Positions 1 through 7,972 of a stretch of DNA of 64,000 bases are shown here, piece by piece. Origin of the DNA: Desulfonema magnum (GTDB lineage Bacteria; Desulfobacterota; Desulfobacteria; Desulfobacterales; 4be13); contig NZ_CP061800.1 in NCBI RefSeq assembly GCF_017377395.1, positions 5,849,633 to 5,913,632 on the forward strand, given 5' to 3'. The first letter of the stretch is position 1. The number at the start of each line of letters is the position of its first letter. A program made the position numbers and the translations under genes. Under the pieces are notes generated by a model. It was not told where the DNA came from. It saw only the letters and a program-made list of their open reading frames with translations, and made no database searches.

Positions 1-45
1 TAACATTACTGTCCGCAATCTTTTTATGTTCGCTCCTAATTCAAA

Positions 46-696
46 TTATTCCTCGTTTTTTTTTATGAGTTTAACCAGCTCAACAGCTCTTTTCATTATT
101 TGATTTGCTGAATCAAGACCAGGAGCATCTTCTTCAATTCCCAATCTTACTGACGGATCAAAAACGCCTGCCCCGTTTTTGCTTGCAACAGCTGATGCGC
201 CAAGCGTACTTATTCCTTTGTGAACACTGACCGGAATCATTTCCAATGTCATAAAGGCATATATATGAGACAAGTGGGTGGTTTCAACACCGCCATGTCT
301 CAGCCATGAGACTGCGGCACTTACACCAATTTTGTTCCTCAGTCCTCCTTTTACCAAATTTCCAAAAATAAAAACCCGAAGTCTGTCTATTAAAGCTGCC
401 ATTTTGGCACTTGTCCGCATAAGATATACGGGACTCGCCAAAATGATTATATCTGCCTGTTCAGCCTTTTCAAATATCGCCTGAGCCTCATCATTTATAG
501 AACAGTATCTCCCGGGTTTTTGTTTGGATAAACAGAAATTACAGTGCAAACATTCCTTAATTTCAGTTTCAGAAAGATTAATTATCTCAGAGTAAAAATT
601 TTCATCAGCAACACTTTCAATCATTTTTTGAAGAAAATTTTCAACATTGCCTTCTTTGACAGGACTGCCTGAAATTCCTAAGATATTATACGTCAT
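46..696 (-). CDS. Flavodoxin-family FMN oxidoreductase with Cys cluster
   Basis: A 216-residue protein of the flavodoxin / NADPH-dependent FMN reductase fold. The N-terminus (TYNILGISGSPVKEGN) is the phosphate-binding loop for FMN. Around residues 50-70 a C-x2-C-x2-C-x9-C pattern (CLHCNFC then YC) resembles the cysteine cluster of iron-sulfur flavoproteins, so it may carry a 4Fe-4S cluster and act as a cytoplasmic electron-transfer reductase; the substrate is not visible. An in-frame ATG 21 bases further upstream exists, but the ATG at 696 is preceded by a GGAGG ribosome site with good spacing, so I use it. It is the last gene of a same-strand set with a MarR regulator and a thioesterase. Family call is firm; the Fe-S assignment is inference. 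Confidence 0.85.
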   Translation of the reverse strand: MTYNILGISGSPVKEGNVENFLQKMIESVADENFYSEIINLSETEIKECLHCNFCLSKQKPGRYCSINDEAQAIFEKAEQADIIILASPVYLMRTSAKMAALIDRLRVFIFGNLVKGGLRNKIGVSAAVSWLRHGGVETTHLSHIYAFMTLEMIPVSVHKGISTLGASAVASKNGAGVFDPSVRLGIEEDAPGLDSANQIMKRAVELVKLIKKNEE

Positions 697-752
697 TTTG
701 ATTCCTCCGATTGGCATATTTTCAAAAATTTCAAAGTTCTAATATAACTATT

Positions 753-1241
753 TTAAATAGCTGTATATTTACAAGGTAACTTGTCCGCACAAACATACTT
801 GACAGCATCATTAATGGTCTGCTTATTGCGGGTCACCATGAGTTTGGATGTTCCGTAGCCAAGCAGCTTCCCATTTTCATCCGTCATCTTTGCTTCGGCA
901 AGATATATTGATCTTCCTGATTTTATTCTATTTCCTATAACGATAACCTTTTGACCCGTAACAGCTGACAGAAAGTCAATTTTTATGTCAATTGAAACCA
1001 GTCCATGTTTTTCCGGCAGATCACAATAAGCAGACCAATAGGCGGCTGTGTCGATTACAGAAGCATACGCACCTCCATGAAGTCCGCCGAACGGGTTCAT
1101 ATGTGTTTCTGCAATATTCATTACAACCTTTGCAAATCCGATATCCAATTCCGTGACCCTCATTGACATATACATAAAAAAGGGGCCTTTGTTTATCGCC
1201 TCGATGACTGACTTTATGTGTTCGGGATTTAACTCCGGCAT
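753..1241 (-). CDS. PaaI-type hotdog-fold thioesterase
   Basis: A 162-residue single-domain hotdog protein. The stretch NPFGGLHGGAYASVIDTAA carries the typical HGG motif with the downstream Asp used by acyl-CoA thioesterases of the PaaI/YdiI group, and the segment from about residue 90 (DIKIDFLSAV) matches the second half of the fold. It is expected to hydrolyse an acyl- or aryl-CoA in the cytoplasm; the acyl group cannot be read from sequence. It lies between a MarR regulator and a flavodoxin-family protein, all on the minus strand with gaps under 70 bases, which suggests one transcription unit, perhaps for handling an aromatic or xenobiotic compound (inference). Confidence 0.85.
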   Translation of the reverse strand: MPELNPEHIKSVIEAINKGPFFMYMSMRVTELDIGFAKVVMNIAETHMNPFGGLHGGAYASVIDTAAYWSAYCDLPEKHGLVSIDIKIDFLSAVTGQKVIVIGNRIKSGRSIYLAEAKMTDENGKLLGYGTSKLMVTRNKQTINDAVKYVCADKLPCKYTAI

Positions 1242-1306
1242 GTCATTACTCCTATTTAACTATCTGTAAATGTTATATTTTAGCCAATGATCATGTCCGA
1301 ACGCAA

Positions 1307-1732
1307 TCAGATGTTTTTCTGTTGTCGTTCCAATCGGTTAAGGAAATTCTGCATCTGAAACCACTCATCCTGAGTAAAACGATTGATAAAATTATGATTG
1401 GTTTCTTCGAAAATTTTTAAAACAGACTCTCTGTGATGCTTTCCGTAGGGTGTGAGATATATTCGCAAAGAACGGCGATCTTTGTCATCCGGTCTTCTTT
1501 CAATCCATCCGTCTTTTTCCAGGCGATCAAGAAGCCCCGTTGTGGTTGAGCGGTCTTGTGAGGTTTTGACCGCAAGTTCGCTGGGCAGTAGCCCTTCCTC
1601 CTCCATGACCGCTACGACCATAAAGAATTGACCGTGAGTCAGCTTATAAGAATTAATTTCATTACGATATGCTTTTGTTATCTGGCGTAATGTTTTACCT
1701 AATTGAAAACATATACAATCTTTAAATGGCAT
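1307..1732 (-). CDS. MarR-family transcriptional regulator
   Basis: A 141-residue winged-helix regulator. The recognition-helix region (LAVKTSQDRSTTTGLLDRLE) and the wing (GWIERRPDDKDRRSLRIYLT) have the classic MarR arrangement, including the D-x-R-D/R wing. An ATG 27 bases upstream is in frame, but the start at 1732 has a GGAGG site six bases before it, so the shorter form is preferred. It is the first gene of the minus-strand set with the thioesterase and flavoprotein, and as a MarR protein it probably represses that set and is released by a small ligand (inference). Confidence 0.88.
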   Translation of the reverse strand: MPFKDCICFQLGKTLRQITKAYRNEINSYKLTHGQFFMVVAVMEEEGLLPSELAVKTSQDRSTTTGLLDRLEKDGWIERRPDDKDRRSLRIYLTPYGKHHRESVLKIFEETNHNFINRFTQDEWFQMQNFLNRLERQQKNI

Positions 1733-1869
1733 GGCTTCCTCCTTATATAGCATGGGCATTTGTCAATACTAATTAGCATACATATAATTTAAATGCAAAC
1801 TATTTTTTGTAAATCAAAGATGTGTAAATTAAAGAAAGGTTTCAGGCCGGTTTTCCGGGTATGTCCCAC

Positions 1870-2065
1870 CTTCGTTTTTTTTGCCACGAAGCCACGAAGG
1901 CGCAAAGTTTCACGAAGTCTCTCTGCGCTTTCCTTTTCTGTGGCTGATCTTTTCGGATAAAAGGCGGGATCACCCGTTTTTTTGCCACGAAGGCGCAAAG
2001 TTTCACGAAGTCTCTTTGCGGTTCCTTTGTGTCTTTGTGGCTTTGTGGCTAATTTTTTCGGATGT
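1870..2065. repeat. Intergenic CACGAAGGC-type repeat block
   Basis: The gap from 1733 to 2438 has no supported gene. It holds two direct copies of a block reading GCCACGAAGGCGCAAAGTTT followed by CACGAAGTCTCT (near 1880 and 1985) and a reverse-sense block (TTTGTGTCTTTGTGGC near 2028), so both strands are open over short stretches without looking like protein. A related block lies at about 18066-18098. Confidence 0.7.
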
Positions 2066-2338
2066 GTAATCGAAAGAGCAGATATGTCCGGATCGGACAA
2101 TTCACCGTTTTTTATAACTCAGTAATTTAAAGGGGTTGCAAATCATCTAACTTCGTTATAATCAGCAGGATTTTTAAAATTTGCAGAAAGCAGAACTCTG
2201 TTTGTGGGGGCTTGGAATAATTTTTGTGGGGGCCTGGAACAATTATGAAAGGGAAGAATCAGCGTCCCTGAAAAACAGGATCGGAGATTTCAGGAAAGAC
2301 AAACAAAATTCAGGAGTACAGAGGGATAAAACCTGATC

Positions 2339-2400
2339 CGGAGTGCAAAAGCCGGGCTTCTGCCTCACACAGATGCAAAAGCCCCGCTTTTGCACTCCGA
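2339..2400. repeat. CCGGAGTGC-family palindrome downstream of dsrD
   Basis: CGGAGTGCAAAAGC near 2339 is matched by its reverse complement ending near 2400, giving a stem of about 14 pairs around a second smaller hairpin. It belongs to the CCGGAGTGC repeat family also seen at 12925-13986, 29256, 45214 and 54599. Lying just past the dsrD stop on the minus strand, it could end or stabilise the dsr transcript. Confidence 0.6.
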
Positions 2401-2438
2401 AAAGCATGCTCTCTGACTCCTGAATAAGAGAAAAAAAA

Positions 2439-2678
2439 TTAATCCTCATGCTCGGCTGAAGCCTGCTTACCGGTGCCCGGCATTCCGTACATTGAGGTGC
2501 TTCCGCTTGACCAATACTCAAGAACACCATTTTCCACCAGTTTGTTGACTATCTTTTTGGCCTCTCTCGGCTTCATCTCCAGAATCTTAGCCAAGTCATT
2601 AAAATAAAACTTACTTTTTGTCTTCAACTTCTTTGTAAGCTGCTCTGTTATTTTTACTTTTGCTTCCTCGTAATCCAT
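2439..2678 (-). CDS. dsrD: Dissimilatory sulfite reductase D (DsrD)
   Basis: A 79-residue winged-helix protein. The body (KVKITEQL, FYFNDLAKILEMKPREAKKI, VNKLVENGVLEYWSSGST) matches DsrD, the small protein of sulfate reducers encoded with dsrAB and reported to stimulate DsrAB activity. Length is typical. It follows dsrB on the same strand, separated by 64 bases that contain a strong inverted repeat. The start is supported by AAGGGG before the ATG. The C-terminal tail (GTGKQASAEHED) is flexible and acidic, as usual for the family. Confidence 0.95.
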   Translation of the reverse strand: MDYEEAKVKITEQLTKKLKTKSKFYFNDLAKILEMKPREAKKIVNKLVENGVLEYWSSGSTSMYGMPGTGKQASAEHED

Positions 2679-2701
2679 TTTTCAACCCCTTTTTCATAAA
2701 A

Positions 2702-2732
2702 GACTTCCGAAGTTTTTAAAACTTCGGAAGTC
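2702..2732 (-). other. Hairpin between dsrB and dsrD
   Basis: Perfect inverted repeat: GACTTCCGAAGTTT at 2702-2715 pairs with AAACTTCGGAAGTC at 2719-2732, with almost no loop. It sits between the dsrB stop and the dsrD ribosome site. There is no long T run after it in the direction of transcription, so partial termination, processing or protection of the dsrAB message is more likely than full termination. Confidence 0.7.
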
Positions 2733-2742
2733 CTGATCTTAT

Positions 2743-3891
2743 TTAGAACTTAAAGTTCGATGTCTGACGCCATGTATAATATGCAGGATCACGGAAATCA
2801 TCAATCAGATGATGGGTGAAGTCAAGTTCACAAGCTTCAAAGAATCTTTCCCATCCGATCCGTTCTGCCCATTCCCCGAGACGCTCATACTTGTTGGCAC
2901 CCTTTGCATAAGCTTCGACGATCTGTTTGATCGTATCTGTAACCTTGGGCCAACGCGGCGGTTCGTTCGGAATAAATGCAACAACGACTTTGGAGAACTT
3001 GGGAGCGGTGATTCTGTTGGAAACCTTACCACCTGCCATGATAACGATACCGTCACCGACATCATCAGCCAGCGGCATGGAGGGACACATGGTGTAGCAG
3101 TTACCGCAGAACATACATCTTTCTTCATTTACAGCAACACTCTTTACCTCTGTTCCGTTGTCCAATTTGATCTTGGACGGCTTGATGGCTGCTGTGGGAC
3201 AGGCGGCAATTGCCAGCGGAATTTCACACATTTTGTCCAGATATTCATGATCCAACATAGGCGGCTTACGATGGTATCCGAGAATAGCGATATCAGAACA
3301 ATGAACAGCACCGCACATGTTCAGACAGCATGCAAGGGAAACACGAAGATGAGCAGGCAGTCTCATGTCTCTGAAGTCATCAAACAAAACGTCCATGGTG
3401 GCTTTTACAGGGCCGGATGCGTCTGTGGCCGGTGTATGACAATGAATCCATCCCTGGGTATGGATGATGTTGGTGATACCGGCACCCGTTCCGCCAACAG
3501 GAAACTTGTAACATCCGCCATCCTGCTTCCGGCTCATCAGATCGTCCACCAAAGGTTTGACCTTGTCCTTGGAATCAACCATGAATTCAATGTTGTTACG
3601 GGTGGTGAATCGTACATATCCGCCGCAGTGTTTGTCAGCAATTTCACAGATTTCACGGATATGGGACACACTCATAAGACGGCAACCGCCGGTTCTTACC
3701 GTGTAAAGTTCGTCACCGGTTTCTGAAACATGGACAAGGACGCCCGGTTCCAGAATTTCATGATACAGCCATTTCCCCTTGTTCGCCTTGACTGCCGGGG
3801 GATAAAATTCTTCAAAATGTCTCGGTCCGATGTCAGTGATTCTGTTTTCCATCGGTTTTTCAGGATTATAACCTGATGATACAAATGCCAT
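2743..3891 (-). CDS. dsrB: Dissimilatory sulfite reductase beta subunit (DsrB)
   Basis: A 382-residue subunit of the alpha2beta2 DsrAB enzyme that reduces sulfite in the last stage of sulfate respiration, in the cytoplasm with DsrC as partner. The N-terminal half has the siroheme-sulfite reductase core (RTGGCRLMSVSHIREICEI). The cysteine groups CCLNMCGAVHC near residue 188 and the CP of ACPTAAI bind the siroheme-linked cluster, and a ferredoxin-like insert with CMFCGNCYTMCP near residue 260 binds a further 4Fe-4S. Length and motifs are normal. It starts 18 bases after dsrA with an AGGGAGGGG ribosome site, so the two are cotranscribed. Confidence 0.97.
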   Translation of the reverse strand: MAFVSSGYNPEKPMENRITDIGPRHFEEFYPPAVKANKGKWLYHEILEPGVLVHVSETGDELYTVRTGGCRLMSVSHIREICEIADKHCGGYVRFTTRNNIEFMVDSKDKVKPLVDDLMSRKQDGGCYKFPVGGTGAGITNIIHTQGWIHCHTPATDASGPVKATMDVLFDDFRDMRLPAHLRVSLACCLNMCGAVHCSDIAILGYHRKPPMLDHEYLDKMCEIPLAIAACPTAAIKPSKIKLDNGTEVKSVAVNEERCMFCGNCYTMCPSMPLADDVGDGIVIMAGGKVSNRITAPKFSKVVVAFIPNEPPRWPKVTDTIKQIVEAYAKGANKYERLGEWAERIGWERFFEACELDFTHHLIDDFRDPAYYTWRQTSNFKF

Positions 3892-3909
3892 GGTGATTAC
3901 CCCTCCCTG

Positions 3910-5226
3910 TTATCTCTTATGATATTTCCTGAATTCATTGATGTCACGTTTCCATCCGCCTTCAACTTCGTCTTCTTTCCAGAAGATGTACGGATTTGAC
4001 CTGGGTTCCTGAACCATCCTCGGATCCGGATCAACGCCCAATACCTCAATCATTCTCTGCAGGCCCTGACGTTTCATCAGTTCGCCGAGACGCTCACGGT
4101 TCTTTCCTTCTTCCATCCACCAGTCCCATATCGGCTCAATGACCTTCTCTTTGATGTCATCGTAAGGAGCCTCAGCTTTCATAAACGGAACGATCAGTGT
4201 TCCCATCTGAGCACCGTCCAGGATCGGAGCCTTGGCACCTGCCAGAATGGTGACACCTCTGTCATTACCGATTCTCAGTGCTCTGGGCATGACATTGATG
4301 CAGTGCATACAGCGGGTACATTCTTTGTTGTTAATTTCAAGTTTTCCGTCCGCATAGCGCATACATTTGGTGGGACAGAGATCAACAACTTCTTTCTGAA
4401 TATCAAATGCACCCCAGTCACGACCCGCATGAGCGCCGCCATTGGGTTTCAGTTCACCGCCGACATAGGCTTTGACTGCTTCCGCATCAATACGGATTTC
4501 ATCCCGCCAGGTACCGATAAAGGATAAATCTGACCGTGCAATTGAAGCAACACAGCAGTTGGGACATCCGTCAAATTTAAATTTAAATTTATACGGGAAC
4601 GCGGGACGGTGAAGCTCATCCTGATAATAATTGGTGAGTTCATGGCAGATGGCCTGGGTGTCGTAACATGCAAACTCACAACGGGCCTGACCCACGCAGT
4701 CCGACGGTGTCCGGAGGTTGGAACCGGAACCGCCAAGATCCTGGTTAAAGGTATGGGTCAGTTCATAAAAAACTTCTTCCAACTGAGGGGTTGTCGTCCC
4801 AATAAAAATAATATCTCCGGTGGAACCGTGCATATTGGTGATACCACTTCCGCGGAATTCCCACAGGTCACAAAGGCCCTTCAGATATTCGGTGGTATAA
4901 AATTTACCTGCCGGCTGGGAAACACGCATGGTATGGAAATGAGCAACGCCCGGGAATTGTTCAGGCTGGTCGCAGTATCTTCCGATAACACCACCGCCGT
5001 AACCGAAAACACCGACGATACCGCCGTGTTTCCAATGGGTTCTGCCATGCTTGTAAGAAAGCTCAAGTACTCCCAAAAGGTCTTCACAAGCATCCACGGG
5101 GATCTGATAGTCTATCCCTTTTTCATTCTTCGCCCTTGATTCGGCTTCCCGCTTAATATCAGACACGAAACTTGGCCAAGGCCCTGTTTCCAACTGACTC
5201 AACAACGGGGTTTCATGTTTTGCCAT
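3910..5226 (-). CDS. dsrA: Dissimilatory sulfite reductase alpha subunit (DsrA)
   Basis: A 438-residue catalytic subunit paired with DsrB. Siroheme/4Fe-4S ligands are visible around CVGQARCEFAC and FDGCPNCCVASIARSDL (about residues 177-235), and the ferredoxin insert has CPTKCMRY and CTRCMHCINVMP (about 285-315). The size and end sequence are typical of Desulfobacterota DsrA. The start is fixed by GGAGGTAAAAG before the ATG. It heads dsrA-dsrB-dsrD and has its own promoter at 5369-5397 although the two genes upstream lie on the same strand. Confidence 0.97.
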   Translation of the reverse strand: MAKHETPLLSQLETGPWPSFVSDIKREAESRAKNEKGIDYQIPVDACEDLLGVLELSYKHGRTHWKHGGIVGVFGYGGGVIGRYCDQPEQFPGVAHFHTMRVSQPAGKFYTTEYLKGLCDLWEFRGSGITNMHGSTGDIIFIGTTTPQLEEVFYELTHTFNQDLGGSGSNLRTPSDCVGQARCEFACYDTQAICHELTNYYQDELHRPAFPYKFKFKFDGCPNCCVASIARSDLSFIGTWRDEIRIDAEAVKAYVGGELKPNGGAHAGRDWGAFDIQKEVVDLCPTKCMRYADGKLEINNKECTRCMHCINVMPRALRIGNDRGVTILAGAKAPILDGAQMGTLIVPFMKAEAPYDDIKEKVIEPIWDWWMEEGKNRERLGELMKRQGLQRMIEVLGVDPDPRMVQEPRSNPYIFWKEDEVEGGWKRDINEFRKYHKR

Positions 5227-5368
5227 CTTTTACCTCCATCATTTTTTTTTTAATTAACCATCCTGACTACAGTAATATAACGAAAAATCACCTTCACACA
5301 TAGAACTGCTGAGGCTTTTTTAAAACTATCTTATCTGATGTACCCCTACAATCATTTTAAAAGGAGGC

Positions 5369-5397
5369 ACTATAAAGTTAATCTTATTTTTTGTCAA
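5369..5397 (-). promoter_or_regulatory. Sigma70-type promoter of dsrA
   Basis: On the minus strand TTGACA (5392-5397) is followed after exactly 17 bases by TATAGT (5369-5374). Transcription would begin near 5362, giving a leader of about 135 bases. The rest of the 5227-5626 gap shows nothing more than an AT-rich leader and, at 5590-5625, a short TTCAATTTTCAATT repeat. Confidence 0.7.
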
Positions 5398-5626
5398 GAA
5401 CAAAACAAGCCTGCAAATCAATCTCCCGGGTGAAAGCAAAAAAACAAGCCGGGAAATATCCTGACTAAAAGCTAAAGCATACTGAAACACACTATGCAGG
5501 CGGATTTAGTCTTATGTTTTTCAGTCCTGACATTGGTGTCGGGGCGGCTGGGCCGAAATTCACAACGTCCTAACATATTAAGAACAAAGAATTGAAGCCT
5601 TCAATTTTCAATTTTCAATTCCCAAT

Positions 5627-6772
5627 TTAGCTATGGGTTATGGCATGATGTAAGGCTGCCGCATGTTTTTTCAAATGTTTTTTTATTACAGGAACTTCAG
5701 GAGCCATCGGGTCATAAGTATTAACTATGGCTTCTGATAAATCCGCAAGGTCTGTTTCCGTACAGGATAAGAGATATTTCCGAAAACCTGCGACCAGCGA
5801 TTCCGGAAACCGCGTGGTCATCGCCATAAAAAAGCCGTTCAGCGTTCCCTCTGCCGCGATATCATCGGCCCACACGATATCCCCCACGCCATCCAGCCTG
5901 TCAAGGCGCATCCGAATTGAAAGGTTCAGAAGAAACAGCAGCATTGCCTGTAATACAGATTCTGTATCCGGGTTATCATTTTTAACAAGCGAGGTGTACT
6001 GCCTTACAGTGATGAGTTTTAATTCAATGTCATTGTTTTCATGCAATTTCACAACAAAATCCCCGGCAGCATGGTGCCAGGGATATATTTGTTCAAATGT
6101 TTCAATATCATAATAAGCGGCCAGGATCATAGCCGCTTGTTTGTAAAGGTCCTTTGCCTGGGCCGGTGACAGGAAAAAATGATCGTGGTCAGTGTCCCAC
6201 ACACGGATTTTATTTTTTTTATCTGCCTGATCATATGAAAGATGGAATTCATTATAGCCTTCAAACCATTCCCCTATAAACATGGGAACAGTAAGACTGC
6301 TGTTTATCCGGACATCCGTCTGATCATAAATCTTCGGCAAAAATAAGTATGGGAAATTATTATTCAGCTGTTTCAGAAGGCGATATTCTTTTTTGATACA
6401 GTCTTTGCCCGCGTCGGAAATTGCGATATTCACCACAAAGGCCAAATGATATCCGTTTGCAAGAATTTCAATTCTGGCCGGATGATAAAATTCCCCGTGT
6501 TTTTCCAGATAAACATCTATTTTTTCAAGTTGTTCCGGTCTGATTTCCTCACGGATGCGTTGGGAAGCTGCCCACGCCATCATTTCAAATCGGTCTTTTT
6601 CCAGGAAAGAACAGATGGCACAGAAATAGTCTCCGTAGCTCACAGAAACCTCTGCCGGGTCCCCGGAGGGATTTCTGCTCACAGGAAGAAGAGATTTCCA
6701 CGCGTTATCGTCTTCCTGCACAGGGGTATCTGAATGATACAGGAAATATCTGACTTGAGGTTTATGTGGCAT
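5627..6772 (-). CDS. Conserved-looking protein upstream of dsr, unrecognised
   Basis: A 381-residue protein I do not recognise. It has no signal peptide and no membrane span. Residues about 125-160 (LAFVVNIAISDAGKDCIKKE followed by YRLLKQLNNNFPYLFLPKIYD) and 225-245 (YPWHHAAGDFVVKL) have the spacing of a nucleotide-binding lobe and an HGD-like loop of aminoglycoside-phosphotransferase or kinase folds, but the key residues are not convincing. It starts three bases after the stop of the TPR gene and is thus co-translated with it, and both precede dsrAB. A role in handling or modifying a dsr-related protein is possible but unsupported. Real by codon pattern and position; function unknown. Confidence 0.8.
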   Translation of the reverse strand: MPHKPQVRYFLYHSDTPVQEDDNAWKSLLPVSRNPSGDPAEVSVSYGDYFCAICSFLEKDRFEMMAWAASQRIREEIRPEQLEKIDVYLEKHGEFYHPARIEILANGYHLAFVVNIAISDAGKDCIKKEYRLLKQLNNNFPYLFLPKIYDQTDVRINSSLTVPMFIGEWFEGYNEFHLSYDQADKKNKIRVWDTDHDHFFLSPAQAKDLYKQAAMILAAYYDIETFEQIYPWHHAAGDFVVKLHENNDIELKLITVRQYTSLVKNDNPDTESVLQAMLLFLLNLSIRMRLDRLDGVGDIVWADDIAAEGTLNGFFMAMTTRFPESLVAGFRKYLLSCTETDLADLSEAIVNTYDPMAPEVPVIKKHLKKHAAALHHAITHS

Positions 6773-6775
6773 ATT

Positions 6776-7396
6776 CTATCGGTGGCTTTCGATTTCCTTT
6801 AAAATTTCCGGGGCAACGTCATAACCCAGTTCAACAGCTTTGTCACAATGCTCTGCTGCCATACTGTATTCCCCATTTTCAAGATATGCGATAGCCAGAT
6901 TATTGTGGACAATGGGAAAATTCGGTTCAAGCTCAAGGACTTTCAGATTGGTTTCAATGCTTTTATCTGTCATGCCTTTCATCAGATAGGCATTTGCCAG
7001 GCTGGTATAAGCCTGAATAAAATTGGGATTCCATCTCACAGCTTTTTCAAGCGCGGGGATCGCTTCGTCAACTTTTCCCATTTGAAGATATACAAACCCT
7101 ATGTTTCCATGGCCTTCGGAAAATCCGGCTCTTGAGTGGATAGCCTGCTGATTGTATTTCAGACAGCCTTCCAGGTCCCCTTGTCGCAGGCAGAGGCCAC
7201 CTAACTGGGTATAGGCTTCGGCAAGGGTGGGACTGCATCCGACCGCGTCATGGAGTTCAGCTTCGGCTTCATCATATTTTTTCTGTCCGATTAATGCCAC
7301 AGCCAAATTATAATGGGATGTCCCGCATTCGGGGTTTGAAGCAATGGCAGCCCTTTGCATAGCAATATATTCTTCCACATTTTTTGCTTTTGTCAT
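6776..7396 (-). CDS. TPR repeat protein upstream of dsr
   Basis: A 206-residue protein made almost wholly of tetratricopeptide repeats: five or six 34-residue units are visible (CGTSHYNLAVALIGQKKYDE, LAEAYTQLGGLCLRQGDLE, FSEGHGNIGFVYLQMGKVDE, FIQAYTSLANAYLMKGMTDK, FPIVHNNLAIAYLENGEYSM), each with the W/L-G-A pattern of helix pairs. There is no signal peptide, so it is cytoplasmic and should act as a protein-binding scaffold. It is followed after three bases by the 381-residue gene and then dsrA; a chaperone-like role for that cluster is inference. Confidence 0.9.
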   Translation of the reverse strand: MTKAKNVEEYIAMQRAAIASNPECGTSHYNLAVALIGQKKYDEAEAELHDAVGCSPTLAEAYTQLGGLCLRQGDLEGCLKYNQQAIHSRAGFSEGHGNIGFVYLQMGKVDEAIPALEKAVRWNPNFIQAYTSLANAYLMKGMTDKSIETNLKVLELEPNFPIVHNNLAIAYLENGEYSMAAEHCDKAVELGYDVAPEILKEIESHR

Positions 7397-7581
7397 GGTT
7401 TATCCTTAGTAAATTTTTTAGTGATTTTAATTTTAAAAATTCTTCTCTCAGCAGAGAAAAGAACATAACGACAAGAATGACTTATAGAAAAGATCACGGG
7501 ACAGAAATTTTTTTTATAAGCCATTTTTAATACAATAAGAAATTATGGGCATCAGCACAACTGTATTGTTATAAATCCGGA

Positions 7582-7611
7582 AAAATATGGCAAAAATAAT
7601 ATTCTTGTCAA
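7582..7611 (-). promoter_or_regulatory. Possible promoter of the TPR gene
   Basis: Minus strand TTGACA at 7606-7611 and TATTTT at 7582-7587, spacing 18. It would give a leader of about 180 bases before the TPR start. The -10 is weak, so this is tentative. The 7397-7972 gap holds this and a divergent promoter for the ptsP-type gene; no other structure seen. Confidence 0.4.
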
Positions 7612-7783
7612 GAAAAAAACTAATTTTTTTTCTTTCGGATATTTATCCCGGGGATATGTTGCCGCTTCTGTATTATTTCTGATGAGAGTGAAAAAAGCCG
7701 AAACCACGGTGTGCGCTGTTGTCAGAAATGATTTCAGTCAGACCATCGGATAAGTCTGATGCTGCTGACATTGTTCTTTTTTT

Positions 7784-7812
7784 TTGACATCCGACCAACC
7801 TTGCTTTAACTT
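7784..7812 (+). promoter_or_regulatory. Probable promoter of the PtsP gene
   Basis: TTGACA at 7784-7789 and TAACTT at 7807-7812 with a 17-base spacer, about 160 bases before the PtsP start. The -35 is consensus and the -10 moderate. Confidence 0.5.
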
Positions 7813-7972
7813 ACACGATATGTTAATTTTTAATTTTCGGCGGCCATTGTTCCTGATCACACTCTCCCTCAGTCAAATCAGATACGCCGGGTTCCGTTTT
7901 GTTTCACCCACCCAGCTTTAACGAACAGACATTTTCTTAAAAAAACTATATAATTAAGGATAATCAAGTATT

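Noticed and set aside
2809..3726. 305-codon frame on the plus strand opposite dsrB
   Set aside because: Mirror of the dsrB codon pattern; no family features and a well-supported gene on the other strand.
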